Positions 44,730 to 53,380 of a stretch of DNA of 64,000 bases are shown in pieces; within the stretch, counting starts at the first letter, position 1, and the number at the start of each line of letters is the position of its first letter. Source of the stretch: Pseudonocardia sp. HH130629-09. Lineage in GTDB: Bacteria > Actinomycetota > Actinomycetes > Mycobacteriales > Pseudonocardiaceae. The notes beneath the pieces were generated by a model. It searched no databases and was not told the DNA's origin. It worked only from the letters and a program-made list of their open reading frames with translations. Made by a program: the position numbers and the translations under genes. The DNA lies in assembly GCF_001294645.1 (NCBI RefSeq), contig NZ_CP011868.1, positions 2,046,001 through 2,110,000 of the forward strand. The letters are read 5' to 3'.

Positions 44730-46196
44730 TCAGTAGGTCTCGGCTCCCGGCCAGCGGTCACCGAACGTGATGGCGAACGCGTTGATCACGGGCTTCCAAC
44801 GCATCGTCCACCTCGTGCGGCCCGTCCCGGTCGGGTCCAGGCTGCGAGTCACAAGATACAAGCATTTCATCGTAGCCTGCTCAGTGGGGAAATGACCACG
44901 CGCCCGCACCGCGCGCCGGTAGCGGGCGTTAAGCGATTCGATCGCATTCGTAGAGCAGATCACCCTTCGAATCTCGACGTCGTAGTCCAAGAACGGCACG
45001 AACTCTTCCCACGCGTTGCGCCATAGCCGGATCATCGCCGCGTACTTACGGCCCCATTTCTCGTCGAGCTCATCCATAGCGATAAGTGCTGCATTCGGGT
45101 TGGGCGCGGCATAGATTGGTTTGATGTCGCGCTTCACCGCGTCCCAGTCCTGTCGACCCACCAGCCGGAAAGTGTTTCGGATCAGGTGCACGACGCAGGT
45201 TTGGACAATGAGCCTTTTTCAACCTGCCGTTCCGGCAGCTCAGGGGCCTGGTTGTGTGGGTGCAGACGCCGAGCTAGCGAGCCGGTGACCTGTGCAGCTG
45301 TGGTCAGAGCAGTTGCGCTGCAACCTTCGCGATCTCCTGACGCAGAAGCTCGCTGGTCAGGTTGAAAAAGGCTCAATGGTTTGCGGCCACACGTTGGCCA
45401 CGACCTCCGGGAGTCCTTTGAGGCCGTCGCAGACCAGGAACAGCACGTCACGCACGCCGCGGTTCTTCAGGTCGACCAGCACGCTCATCCAGAACTTCGC
45501 GCCCTCACTGCCGACGCCCATCCACAGCCCCAGCACGTCCTTGCAGCCGTCCACGGTGACGCCGATGGCTGCGTAGACCGGCCGGTTGGCGACCTGCCCG
45601 TCCCGGACCTTGACGTGGACAGCGTCGATGAACACCGCGGCGTACACCGAATCCAACGGCCGACCAACCCAGTCATTCATCTCGGCGACGACCTTGTCGG
45701 TGATCCGCGAGACCGTCTCCTTCGATACTGACGCCCCATAGATGTCAGCGAAATGTGCGGAAACCTCCCCGGTCGTCATCCCTTTCGCATACAGCGACAG
45801 TACGACCTCGTCGACATCTGTGAGGCGCCGCTGACGCTTCTTCACGATCTGCGGCTCGAAAGTGCTGGCCCTGTCTCTCGGAACGTCGATCTCCACGTCA
45901 CCCGCGGCATCCGAGAGAACCGTCTTCGAGCGGGACCCGTTCCGCACGTTGGTGGATTCCCGGCCGGGGTCGGCCCGGTTCTTGTCGTGCCCGAGGTGCT
46001 CGGTCATCTCCTCGTTCAGCGCCGTTTCCAGAACATTCTTGGTAAAGAGCTTCAACAGGCCGTCCGGGCCGGTCAACGCCAGCCCGCGCGCCTTCGCCTC
46101 GGCCACCATCGCCGCCGCAGCGGCCCGCTCCGCCGACGCCTGCCGAGCAGGCTTCGGGTCACCCTCGCTTGGATCCACAAGGTCCGATGTCATCAC
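44730..46196 (-). pseudogene. IS256-family (mutator-type) transposase, split by MITE copy 4
   Basis: The N-terminal part (45378-46196) reads LLKLFTKNVLETALNEEMTE, then VDEVVLSLYAKGMTTGEVSA, the mutator signature region, AVFIDAVHVKVRDGQVANRP and LFLVCDGLKGLPEVV. The C-terminal part (44730-45209) continues VQTCVVHLIRNTFRLV and ends after CSTNAIESLNARYRRAVRAR. Removing 165 bp and one AAT restores the frame. Confidence 0.85.
45210..45374 (+). mobile_element. 165-bp MITE, copy 4, inside IS256 transposase
   Basis: Complete copy in the same orientation as copy 1, with AAT duplications at 45207-45209 and 45375-45377. It differs from copy 1 by GAGCTAGCG in place of GAGCTGGCG. It lies 21 kb from the other three copies, in an unrelated IS. 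Confidence 0.9.
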
Positions 46197-46266
46197 TGTC
46201 CGTGCCCATCTCGCCGGACCTCAGCCCGGCGTGTCGGGCCGAAAACACCGATCTTGAAACAGTCCC

Positions 46267-47148
46267 AATGCGCGGAGCCAGGTGACGATTGCCTTCAGGA
46301 CGGCGCCGCCGCGGAAGGTCAGGGCGAGCTTGTCGTAACGGGTGGCCAGCCCGCGCCACTGCTTGACGTGGCAGAACCCGCGCTCGACGACGTTGCGGTT
46401 TCGGTAGTCGACCGGATCGAATGCGGGCGGTCGGCCGCCGCGTGAGCCGCGTCGTTTGCGGTGTCCCTGCTGGTCAGAGGGCTCCGGAATGACAGCGATG
46501 ATCCGGCGCTCGCGCAGGTGCCGGCGGATCGCGCGTGAGGAGTAGGCCTTGTCCGCGCGCACGCGTTCGGGCCGGGTCCGGGGTCGTCCCGGGCCCGGTC
46601 GGGCGATGCTCAGGTGCGCCATCAGGTGCGGAAACATTGGCGAGTCGCCGCCCTGGCCGGGGCCGAGGAGGACCACCAGCGGGCGGCCGTGCCCGTCAAC
46701 GAGCTGGTGGATCTTCGTCGACAGCCCTCCGCGGGACCGTCCCAGCGCGTGATCTGCTGGCTCGGCGAGCAGATTCGTGTAGTTCGATCCGGCCCCCTGT
46801 GTCGCGCTTGAGGGTCGCGGCGTGCTGGTGGGCACGGATGATCGTGGAGTCCACGCTGACCGCCCACCCGAGCACCTCGGCGGCGTCGGCCTCGACCAGA
46901 AGAGCAGCCAGGATGTGGTCCCAGGTGCCGTCGCCGCTGTAGCGGCGGTGCCGCTTCCACAACGTCTGCCACGGCCCGAACTCGGCTGGGACGTCGCGCC
47001 AGGGAAGCCCGCACCGATACCGGTAGATGATCCCCTCGAGCACCCGGCGGTCATCGCGGAACGGGCGCCCGCGACGACCCTCGGAGGAGGGCAACAGCGG
47101 CGCCAGACGGGCCCACTGGGCATCAGTCAGGACAGCGGTGCGCGGCAC
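46267..47148 (-). pseudogene. IS5-family transposase in two frames, 3' end displaced by IS256
   Basis: From GTG 47148 the first frame reads LTDAQWARLAPLLPSSEG, YRYRCGLPWRDVPAEFGPW and VSVDSTIIRAHQHAATLKR. It must shift at a GGGGG run near 46790 into the frame NYTNLLAEPADHALGRSRGG, then VRADKAYSSRAIRRHLRERR and RNVVERGFCHVKQWRGLATR (catalytic Glu). Some IS5 groups use programmed frameshifting, so the shift may be functional. The C-terminus runs into IS256 sequence after VTWLRALG. Confidence 0.7.
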
Positions 47149-48246
47149 CGATCAAGCATCGCGCACCCCGGTCCGCCTATTTGGGAGACACACCCTAGTA
47201 CTCCAGCCGCACTTCGTGATGTGGGTCTGCGCTAGGCTTTGATCTTGTGCAGGTGGAGGAGGACCTAGAGGCGTGGGCCGGCGGCCTGGACGGGTTGTTC
47301 GGGCTGGTGGCGGGGCGGTTCTTCCGGACGGAGCCGCGGCGTCGGGCGCGGGCGTATGTGCGTGGATTGTTGGCGCCGTTGGCCGGGAAGAACGGGTGGA
47401 CGCTGGCCGAGGTCGCCGGTGACACGACGCCGGACGGGATGCAGCGGCTGCTCAACTCGGCGGCTTGGGACGCCGACGGGATGCGCGATGACCTGCGGGA
47501 CTACGTCACAGAACACCTCGGCGAGCCCGGCGGGGTGCTGATCGTCGACGAGACCGGGTTCCTGAAGAAGGGGGCCAAGTCGGCCGGGGTGCAGCGCCAG
47601 TACTCCGGCACTGCGGGCCGGGTGGAGAACTGCCAGCTCGGGGTGTTCTGCGCCTATGCCAGCGGCAGGGGCCGCACGTTGATCGATCGTGAGCTTTACC
47701 TGCCCAGGTCGTGGACCGGTGATCGGGAACGTTGCCGGGCTGCGGCGGTGCCCGACGAGGTCGAGTTCGCCACCAAGACCGTGCTGGCCAAGCAGATGCT
47801 CGGCCGGGCCCTCGACGCTGGTGTCCCGGCGTCGTGGGTGGCTGCGGACGAGGCCTACGGTCAGGACTACAAGTTCCGCTCCTGGTGCGAGAAGCGCCGG
47901 ATCGGCTACGTCGTCGCCGTGCCCCGCAGTCAGTCGATCCCGCTCTCGCTCGAGGCTGACATCGCCGGGCTGGCCGGGTCACGACGCGCCGACGACCTGG
48001 TCGCTCGCGCGCCGGAGCAGGCGTGGAAGCGCCGCTCGGCGGGGGACGGGGCGAAGGGTGAGCGGCTCTACGACTGGGCCGTGGCCAGCCTGTCTCCGCC
48101 ACCGGAGGCGCCCGCCGGGTGGGGGCGCTGGCTGCTGGTGCGCCGTCAGATCCTCACCGACACCCAGATCGCCGCCGGTGACGAGCCGGAGTTGGCCTAC
48201 TGCGGTTCCCCCATGATCGGGGAGGCATCAGCTATAAGGGGTAGCG

Positions 48247-48537
48247 ATGCCAGAGGTACGGAAGCGCTACGACCGGGAGTTCCGTGACGGAGCGGTCCGG
48301 GTCGTGGAGGAGACGGGCAAGCCGATCGCCCAGGTCGCCCGTGACCTGGGGGTCAACGAGGGCACGCTGGGCAACTGGGTGGCCCGTGCACGAGAGGCCC
48401 GCGAGGACACCGAGGGCCTGTCTCGCGGCGGCGTCGAGGAGCTCAAGCGGCTGCGCGCGGAGAACGCCGAGCTGCGGATGGAGCGTGATGTCCTCAAGCG
48501 ATCCGTGGTCCTGTGGGTCAAGGAGGCGACGAAGTGA
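48247..48537 (+). CDS. IS3-family transposase OrfA
   Basis: 96 residues. Helix-turn-helix KPIAQVARDLGVNEGTLGNW at residues 26-45, then a leucine-zipper-like VEELKRLRAENAELRMERDV. It binds the element ends and normally forms a frameshift fusion with OrfB. The stop overlaps the orfB GTG (GTGA). Confidence 0.9.
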   Translation: MPEVRKRYDREFRDGAVRVVEETGKPIAQVARDLGVNEGTLGNWVARAREAREDTEGLSRGGVEELKRLRAENAELRMERDVLKRSVVLWVKEATK

Positions 48538-49442
48538 GCGTGGCCCGTTTCATCGCCGACCAGAGGACCTTCCACCGGGTGCCGCACACGCTGGCCTGCG
48601 CCCTGTTGGGGGTGTCGATCTCCTGGCTGTACAAGTGGCTCGACCGCGCCGCGCGTTCCGACGGTGGTGCCACCGCGACCGAGAAGCGCCGCTGCGCGTT
48701 GGACGCCGCCGTGGCCGTGGCGTTCGACGACGCCCAGCGGCTACACGGCTCACCCCGTCTGCACGCCGACCTGTGTGAGGCCGGATGGCGGGTGTCGGAG
48801 AAGACCGTGGCGGACTCGATGCGCCGCCAGGGCCTGGTCGCCCGCCGGATCAAGCGGCACAACGGGCTGACCCGCCAGGACCGCACGGCGCCGAAGTTCC
48901 CGGACCTGCTTCGTCGGGGTTTCACTGCGGCCGAGCCGAACCGCAGATGGGTCGGGGACATGACCGAGATCCCCACCGCGGCCGGGAAGTTGTATCTGGC
49001 CACGGTGATCGACCTGTACTCGCGGCGGCTGCTCGGCGCGGCCACGGGGCTGCACCCGAACGCCGAGCTGGCGTGTGCGGCGATCCGGATGGCGGTGGCG
49101 GCCCGCGGCGGGGCGGACCGAATCGCCGGGGTGATCTTCCACACCGACCGCGGGTCGACCTACACCGCGGGCGCGTTCACCGCTCTGTGTCGGCGGCTCG
49201 ACATCCGTCAGTCGATGGGCCGGGTCGGGTCGTGTTTCGACAATGCCGCGGCGGAGGCGTTCTTCTCCAGCCTGGAGTGGGAAGTGCTGTCCCGCAACGA
49301 CTTCGACACCATCAGTAGGGCGCGGGCGGCGGTCATCGACTGGTGTTACGGCTTCTACAACCACCGGCGGCGACACAGTGCCGCCGCCGGGCTCTCACCG
49401 ATCAACTACGAGAACGCCGCCCTCACCCGAGACGCGGCATAA
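48534..49442 (+). CDS. IS3-family transposase OrfB (DDE integrase domain)
   Basis: 302 residues from GTG 48534. HTH_21-type region around RRCALDAAVAVAFDDAQRLH, then the DDE core: first Asp in RRWVGDMTEIPT, second in IFHTDRGSTYTAG, Glu in AAAEAFFSSLEWEVL. The frame upstream of 48534 stays open into orfA, consistent with -1 frameshifting to an OrfAB fusion. All catalytic residues are present. Confidence 0.9.
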   Translation: MSVARFIADQRTFHRVPHTLACALLGVSISWLYKWLDRAARSDGGATATEKRRCALDAAVAVAFDDAQRLHGSPRLHADLCEAGWRVSEKTVADSMRRQGLVARRIKRHNGLTRQDRTAPKFPDLLRRGFTAAEPNRRWVGDMTEIPTAAGKLYLATVIDLYSRRLLGAATGLHPNAELACAAIRMAVAARGGADRIAGVIFHTDRGSTYTAGAFTALCRRLDIRQSMGRVGSCFDNAAAEAFFSSLEWEVLSRNDFDTISRARAAVIDWCYGFYNHRRRHSAAAGLSPINYENAALTRDAA

Positions 49443-49875
49443 GAACCCTCCACGATCTCGGGGGAACCGCATACTACCTGTGCGCAGGCCCGCCCGGCAC
49501 CAGTGACGACGACCTCATCCGGGTCGCCGGCGCCCGGTGGGCGATCGAGGAGTGCTTCCAGACCGCGAAGAACGAGGTCGGGCTCGACCAGTACCAGGTG
49601 CGGCGTTACGACGCCTGGTACCGCCACATCACCCTGGCCATGCTCGCCCACGCCTACCTCTCGGTCACCGCGGCGATCGCCCCAAAAGACCTGGCAGCGG
49701 GCTCATCCCGCTCACCCTCGCCGAGATCCGACGTCTCCTGGCATCTCTGATCCACATCCCCGCCCGCACCGTGGGCTGGGCCTGGTCGACCTGGCGTCGC
49801 CGTCACCAACACCGAGCCCGCGAAAGCCACTACCGACGACGAAGACAGCCCAGCTAACGAAGTGCGGCTGGAGTA

Positions 49876-50883
49876 CTAGCGCGCCCGCAGCGCGTAGCGA
49901 CGCTCGGCGTAGTCGAGGTCGTCGCGCCACAGCTTCGTGGCGGCCGCGGCCATCGCCGGTCGGATCGCCGGGGCGAGCCGGGTCGCCACCGCGAAACCGG
50001 GCCGGTCCGACCCGGCGACGACGGCCTCGATCACCGCGGTGCGCGGCCGCCCGTCGGGCCCGGGGCCGAGCGGCGTCGCGTGGGTCTCGACGACCGACCC
50101 GACACCCTCGCCCTCCACGATCCGCATGACCACCGTGCGCGGCTCCGGGCACACGAACTCCGCCCGCACCGGCACACCCAGCGCCGGCCCGACCTTGAAG
50201 GTGACGCTCACGAGGAACCGGTCGTCGTCGGGTGCGACGTCGGTGACGGCGGGGGCGGAGTCCACCGTCAGCCGCTGGAACGAGTACGGGTGAAACCAGG
50301 CGCCGTGCCACGGGTCGAGCCGGTTGGCGACGATGTCCTCCGGCTCGCACACCCCGGTCAGCGTGGTGACGGCGTCGAGCACCGCGCCGGCCGGTCGGGC
50401 CGGGACGACGGGGGCGTCGGTCGGCTCCTCGCCGCCGAGGTCGTCGAGCCGCACCCAGACCAGGATCCCGTCGTCGTGGACGGGCAGCACCGCCCAGCCC
50501 GGGCCGGACCGTGCGCCCAGGCGCAGCCCGTGCCAGCGGCAGACCAGCTCGCCGCAGTCGACGGCGGCCAGCGCCATCGGTGCACCGAGGTGCGGGCAGG
50601 CGCCGGGACCCACCCGGACCGTGCCGTCCTCCTCCCGCCACGCGACGAGCTCGGTCCCGCCGACCCGGACGCCGTGCGGCCGGTCGCGGCGGATCTCGCG
50701 GCTCGCGGCGACGACGAACCAGTTCCCCGACGGGCGTGCCTGCGCCCGCTCCAGCGCGGCCGAGATCAGCTTCGGGTCCGCGCCGGCGTAGGTCGGCTTC
50801 TGCGCCGCCCACCGCTGCGACGGCAGCGGCTGCAGCGGCCAGTGGGACGGCCAGTTCTCGGTGAGTCGGGAGAGCAGGGTCAT
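49876..50883 (-). CDS. Rieske 2Fe-2S protein of carotenoid operon (DUF5914-type)
   Basis: 335 residues. The Rieske cluster site is CPH, 16 residues, then CRWH, spanning about residues 94-116. The C-terminal domain resembles the catalytic part of aromatic-ring oxygenases: LDPWHGAWFHPYSFQRL gives His-x(3)-His, and later acidic residues could complete a mononuclear iron site. ATG 50883 has GAAGGA upstream. It is last in an operon with polyprenyl synthase, methyltransferase and CrtU-like genes, so a carotenoid oxygenase role is likely but unproven. Its TAG stop lies in the CTAG targeted by IS701. Confidence 0.78.
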   Translation of the reverse strand: MTLLSRLTENWPSHWPLQPLPSQRWAAQKPTYAGADPKLISAALERAQARPSGNWFVVAASREIRRDRPHGVRVGGTELVAWREEDGTVRVGPGACPHLGAPMALAAVDCGELVCRWHGLRLGARSGPGWAVLPVHDDGILVWVRLDDLGGEEPTDAPVVPARPAGAVLDAVTTLTGVCEPEDIVANRLDPWHGAWFHPYSFQRLTVDSAPAVTDVAPDDDRFLVSVTFKVGPALGVPVRAEFVCPEPRTVVMRIVEGEGVGSVVETHATPLGPGPDGRPRTAVIEAVVAGSDRPGFAVATRLAPAIRPAMAAAATKLWRDDLDYAERRYALRAR

Positions 50884-50903
50884 GGCGTGGTGTCCTTCGG
50901 GGG

Positions 50904-52541
50904 TCAGGTGCGCATCGCGTACTCGGCGGCGCGCCGCAGCGGACCGAGGCGGCCGCTGGTGGGGACGGTCTCGAGGGGGTGGCCGGCCAGACCCCAGCCG
51001 GCGAGCAGCCGGTTCGCCGCCTGCCAGCCGGTGCTCGCCGCCCGCTCCATGAGCGCGACGGGCAGGTCGATCCGGATGCCGTCGCCGGCCAGCACCAGGC
51101 CGTCGACGGGGGTGGCGACCGTGGGCCGCCGCGCGAAGTCGCCGACGCCGAACATCGGGCAGTCCGCCCGCCACTGCACCAGCTCGCCGACCACCCCGGC
51201 ACCCGCGGTCTCCGGGTAGAGCTCGTGCAGCCGGGCGACCGTGCGACGGCGCAGCTCGGCGGTCCAGGCGTCGTCGCCCGTGCCCGGCGGCGGCGCCGCG
51301 GAGTAGGCGTGGAGCTCCACGACGGACCCGCCGTGGTGGGCCGCCCAGCCCGCGGCGTCGCGCTCGTAGCGGTCCAGCACGGAGATGTTGTCGAGCGGGT
51401 CGAGCCCGCCGGTGCCGAGGAACGGCGGGCGGGCGGCGTCGACGGGCCGGTCGAGCCACAGCCGTTGCACGAGGAACGGCGGGGCGCTGCCCAGCGCGGC
51501 GACGTCGGCGCGCCAGCGGGCGAGTGCGTCCGGCCCGTCGACGGCCGAGACGGGGTCGCCCAGGCCGGGGGAGGCGGCGACGATGTCGCGCAACCCGCGA
51601 ACGTCCGGGGCCAGCACGACCGCGTCCGCCTCGCTGCTGCCGCCGGTGCCGCCGCCGTCGTGATGATTCACGTGGAACCGTCCACTGCCGACACCGTCGG
51701 CCGGGGAGCGTTCTGCCGGGGATCGTTCGACCGAGGAGACCGTGACCCCGGTCCGGAACGTGACGCCGCGGGTGGTCAGGTAGTGGCGCAGCGGCTCCCA
51801 CAGCGCGGTGTCGAAGCCCGCGTCGGGCACGTCGAACATCAGGCCCTCGGAGGAGCCGAGGAAGTAGATGTGGAACATCGTCGCGAGCTCGGCGGCCGAC
51901 GTGGTAGAGGGCGGTGCGAAGAAGCTGCGGGAGAACACCTCGAACGCCAGGTGCCGGGCCGCGGGCGGGAAGTTGATCGACTCGACGAAGCTCTGCGCGT
52001 CGACGTGATCGATCGCCTCGTAGATGCCGGGCACGCTGACCGCAGCCAGCGGCGCGGCGGCGCGGGCGTCGAGGCGCAGCAGGTCCGACGGGCGGAAGGT
52101 GGGGCTGCGCAGGGCGAACAGCACCGCGTTCCACGGCGGGGTCCGCGGCAGCCCGCGGAAGGTGTCCCGGTGCCCGTCGGCGTCGACGAGCGGGTAGTCC
52201 TCCAGGGGCACCAGCCGCTCCAGCCCGGGGTCGCCCCGGCGCAGCAGCGCGCGCAGGTTGTAGTACTGGCGGAAGAACGCGTGGAAGCCGCGGCTCATCG
52301 ACACCGGGGTGCCGTCGGGCAGCGGCTCCGACCAGCCGCCGACCCGCCCGCCCAGGTAGGGCTCGCGCTCCAGCAGCTCGACGACGACGCCGCGCTCGGC
52401 GAGCCCGGTCGCCGCGGCCAGCCCGGCGATCCCGCCGCCGACGACGACGACCCGCGGTCGCCGCCCCAGTTGCCCGGCGTCGCCGAGGCCGCCGGCGGGC
52501 TCGTGGCGGACCCGGCGCGGGTCGGTCGGGCGGGCGGTCAC
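50904..52541 (-). CDS. crtU: CrtU-like FAD-dependent carotenoid desaturase/methyltransferase-type enzyme
   Basis: 545-residue flavoprotein. FAD motif VVVVGGGIAGLAAATGLAE near residue 35, then GWSEPLPDGTPVSMSRGFHA and AFFRQYYNLRALLRR, features I associate with CrtU, which makes phi-end (aromatic) carotenoids from beta-rings. Further support is NFPPAARHLAFEVFSRSFFA, FHIYFLGSSEGLMFDVP and the closing LVLAGDGIRIDLPVALMERA. GTG 52541 overlaps the methyltransferase stop by 4 bp. Assignment is from remembered family patterns; a related carotenoid ketolase or desaturase remains possible. Confidence 0.72.
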   Translation of the reverse strand: MTARPTDPRRVRHEPAGGLGDAGQLGRRPRVVVVGGGIAGLAAATGLAERGVVVELLEREPYLGGRVGGWSEPLPDGTPVSMSRGFHAFFRQYYNLRALLRRGDPGLERLVPLEDYPLVDADGHRDTFRGLPRTPPWNAVLFALRSPTFRPSDLLRLDARAAAPLAAVSVPGIYEAIDHVDAQSFVESINFPPAARHLAFEVFSRSFFAPPSTTSAAELATMFHIYFLGSSEGLMFDVPDAGFDTALWEPLRHYLTTRGVTFRTGVTVSSVERSPAERSPADGVGSGRFHVNHHDGGGTGGSSEADAVVLAPDVRGLRDIVAASPGLGDPVSAVDGPDALARWRADVAALGSAPPFLVQRLWLDRPVDAARPPFLGTGGLDPLDNISVLDRYERDAAGWAAHHGGSVVELHAYSAAPPPGTGDDAWTAELRRRTVARLHELYPETAGAGVVGELVQWRADCPMFGVGDFARRPTVATPVDGLVLAGDGIRIDLPVALMERAASTGWQAANRLLAGWGLAGHPLETVPTSGRLGPLRRAAEYAMRT

Positions 52542-53296
52542 GACCGCGTCCCGATCACGGTGTGCACGACGCCGTTCTGCCAGCCGGTCATGGTCTCGGA
52601 GTGCACGGCGTCGAACCCGGCGCCGCGCACCCGGTCGCGCAGGCGGCCGATGCCGTCGAAGGTGTTCACGCTGCGCCACAGGTGCCGGTACAGCGCGGTC
52701 TCACCGGTGGTCATCCGGCCGAGCGGCACGATGATCCCCCAGCAGACCGCGTGCCAGGACAGCCGGGCGCGGGGCGAGTCGGCCACCGAGTACTCGTGCA
52801 ACGCGAGCACCCCACCGGGGCGCACCAGGTCGTGGAAGCGACGCAGCTGGGCGTCCGGGTCGTCCAGGTTGCGCAGCAGGTAGGCGGCGAGGATCCCGTC
52901 GAACGGGCCCTCGACCCCGTTCTCGGCGAGGGCCTCGGCGGTGGAGTGCACGAACCGCACCGACGCCGGCCACGGCTTGGTGCGGGCGCGCGCCAGCATC
53001 CCGGCCGAGGCGTCGACGGCGACGATCTCGGCGCGCGGGGCGACCCCGAGCAGCGCCGCGGTGGAGGCCCCGGTGCCGCAGCCCGCGTCGAGCAGCCGCA
53101 GCCCGGCGCCGTCCCGGGGCAGCCGCATCCGGGCCGCGGAGGCGCGCAGGTGGTCGTGGTAGCCGGGGTTCATCCCGACCAGCCGGTCGTAGTCGGCCGC
53201 GCCGTCGTCGAAGTGCGACGGCACCTGCTCGCGCGGCAGACCCGCACGGCCGACGGTTCCGGGGCGGGCGGGGTGGGGCGGGGAACGGTCGGCCAT
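52538..53296 (-). CDS. SAM-dependent methyltransferase of carotenoid operon (CrtT/UbiE-like)
   Basis: 252 residues from ATG 53296; a longer frame reaches 53344. Motif I is LRLLDAGCGTGASTAALLG, motif II region IVAVDASAGMLARAR, then FDGILAAYLLRNLDDPDAQL and LVRPGGVLALHEY, the UbiE/COQ5-like pattern. It overlaps the CrtU-like gene by 4 bp, so both are probably made together. In Streptomyces carotenoid clusters a methyltransferase gene (crtT) also precedes crtU. The substrate is unknown. Confidence 0.8.
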   Translation of the reverse strand: MADRSPPHPARPGTVGRAGLPREQVPSHFDDGAADYDRLVGMNPGYHDHLRASAARMRLPRDGAGLRLLDAGCGTGASTAALLGVAPRAEIVAVDASAGMLARARTKPWPASVRFVHSTAEALAENGVEGPFDGILAAYLLRNLDDPDAQLRRFHDLVRPGGVLALHEYSVADSPRARLSWHAVCWGIIVPLGRMTTGETALYRHLWRSVNTFDGIGRLRDRVRGAGFDAVHSETMTGWQNGVVHTVIGTRS

Positions 53297-53380
53297 GTCC
53301 GCGAGCCTAGGACCGCCCATGGCGCCCGGCGCGTCGGGTCGCATCCTGGTGCACCGCAGCCGTTCCCGGGGCGGGCCCGG

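Larger units (their letters stand above)
44693..46266 (-). mobile_element. IS256-family insertion sequence
   Basis: Ends are related inverted repeats containing GATCGGTGTTT-CGGC (44709 inward on the left, 46254 inward on the right). I could not identify a clear target duplication, so limits are approximate. One transposase gene, interrupted by MITE copy 4, fills the element. Confidence 0.75.
44673..47194 (-). mobile_element. IS5-family element placed in CTAG, carrying a nested IS256
   Basis: CTAG occurs just outside both ends, at 44669-44672 and 47195-47198. The right end read inward is GGTGTGTCTCCCAAATAGG and the left end GTGTGATGTCCAGGC, imperfectly related, so the left boundary is tentative. 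The transposase fills 46267-47148; the space from about 44693 to 46266 is an IS256 element inserted at its 3' end. Confidence 0.6.
48201..49471 (+). mobile_element. IS3-family insertion sequence inside IS701
   Basis: Complete 1271-bp element with ends TGCGGTTCCCCC and GGGGGAACCGCA, the TG...CA form of IS3, flanked by TAC duplications at 48198-48200 and 49472-49474. Both open frames are intact, so this may be one of the few active elements in the window. Confidence 0.92.
47247..49857 (+). pseudogene. IS701-family transposase, split by IS3 and frameshifted
   Basis: The N-terminal 318 codons from GTG 47247 include GGVLIVDETGFLKKGAKSAG, RQYSGTAGRVENCQLGVF, SWVAADEAYGQDYKFRSWCE and end GDEPELAY. 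After the IS3 the frame resumes at 49475 with YLCAGPPGTSDDDLIRVAG and IEECFQTAKNEVGLDQYQVR (catalytic Glu). Near 49700 one base is missing, after which LIPLTLAEIRRLLASL continues in another frame to TAA 49855. The gene is therefore doubly broken. Confidence 0.85.
47199..49875 (+). mobile_element. IS701-family insertion sequence with nested IS3
   Basis: Perfect 19-bp inverted termini, TACTCCAGCCGCACTTCGT at 47199 and its complement ending at 49875, flanked by CTAG at 47195-47198 and 49876-49879. The right-hand CTAG supplies the stop codon of the Rieske gene. Removing the 1271-bp IS3 and its 3-bp repeat leaves about 1.4 kb, normal for IS701. Confidence 0.9.
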
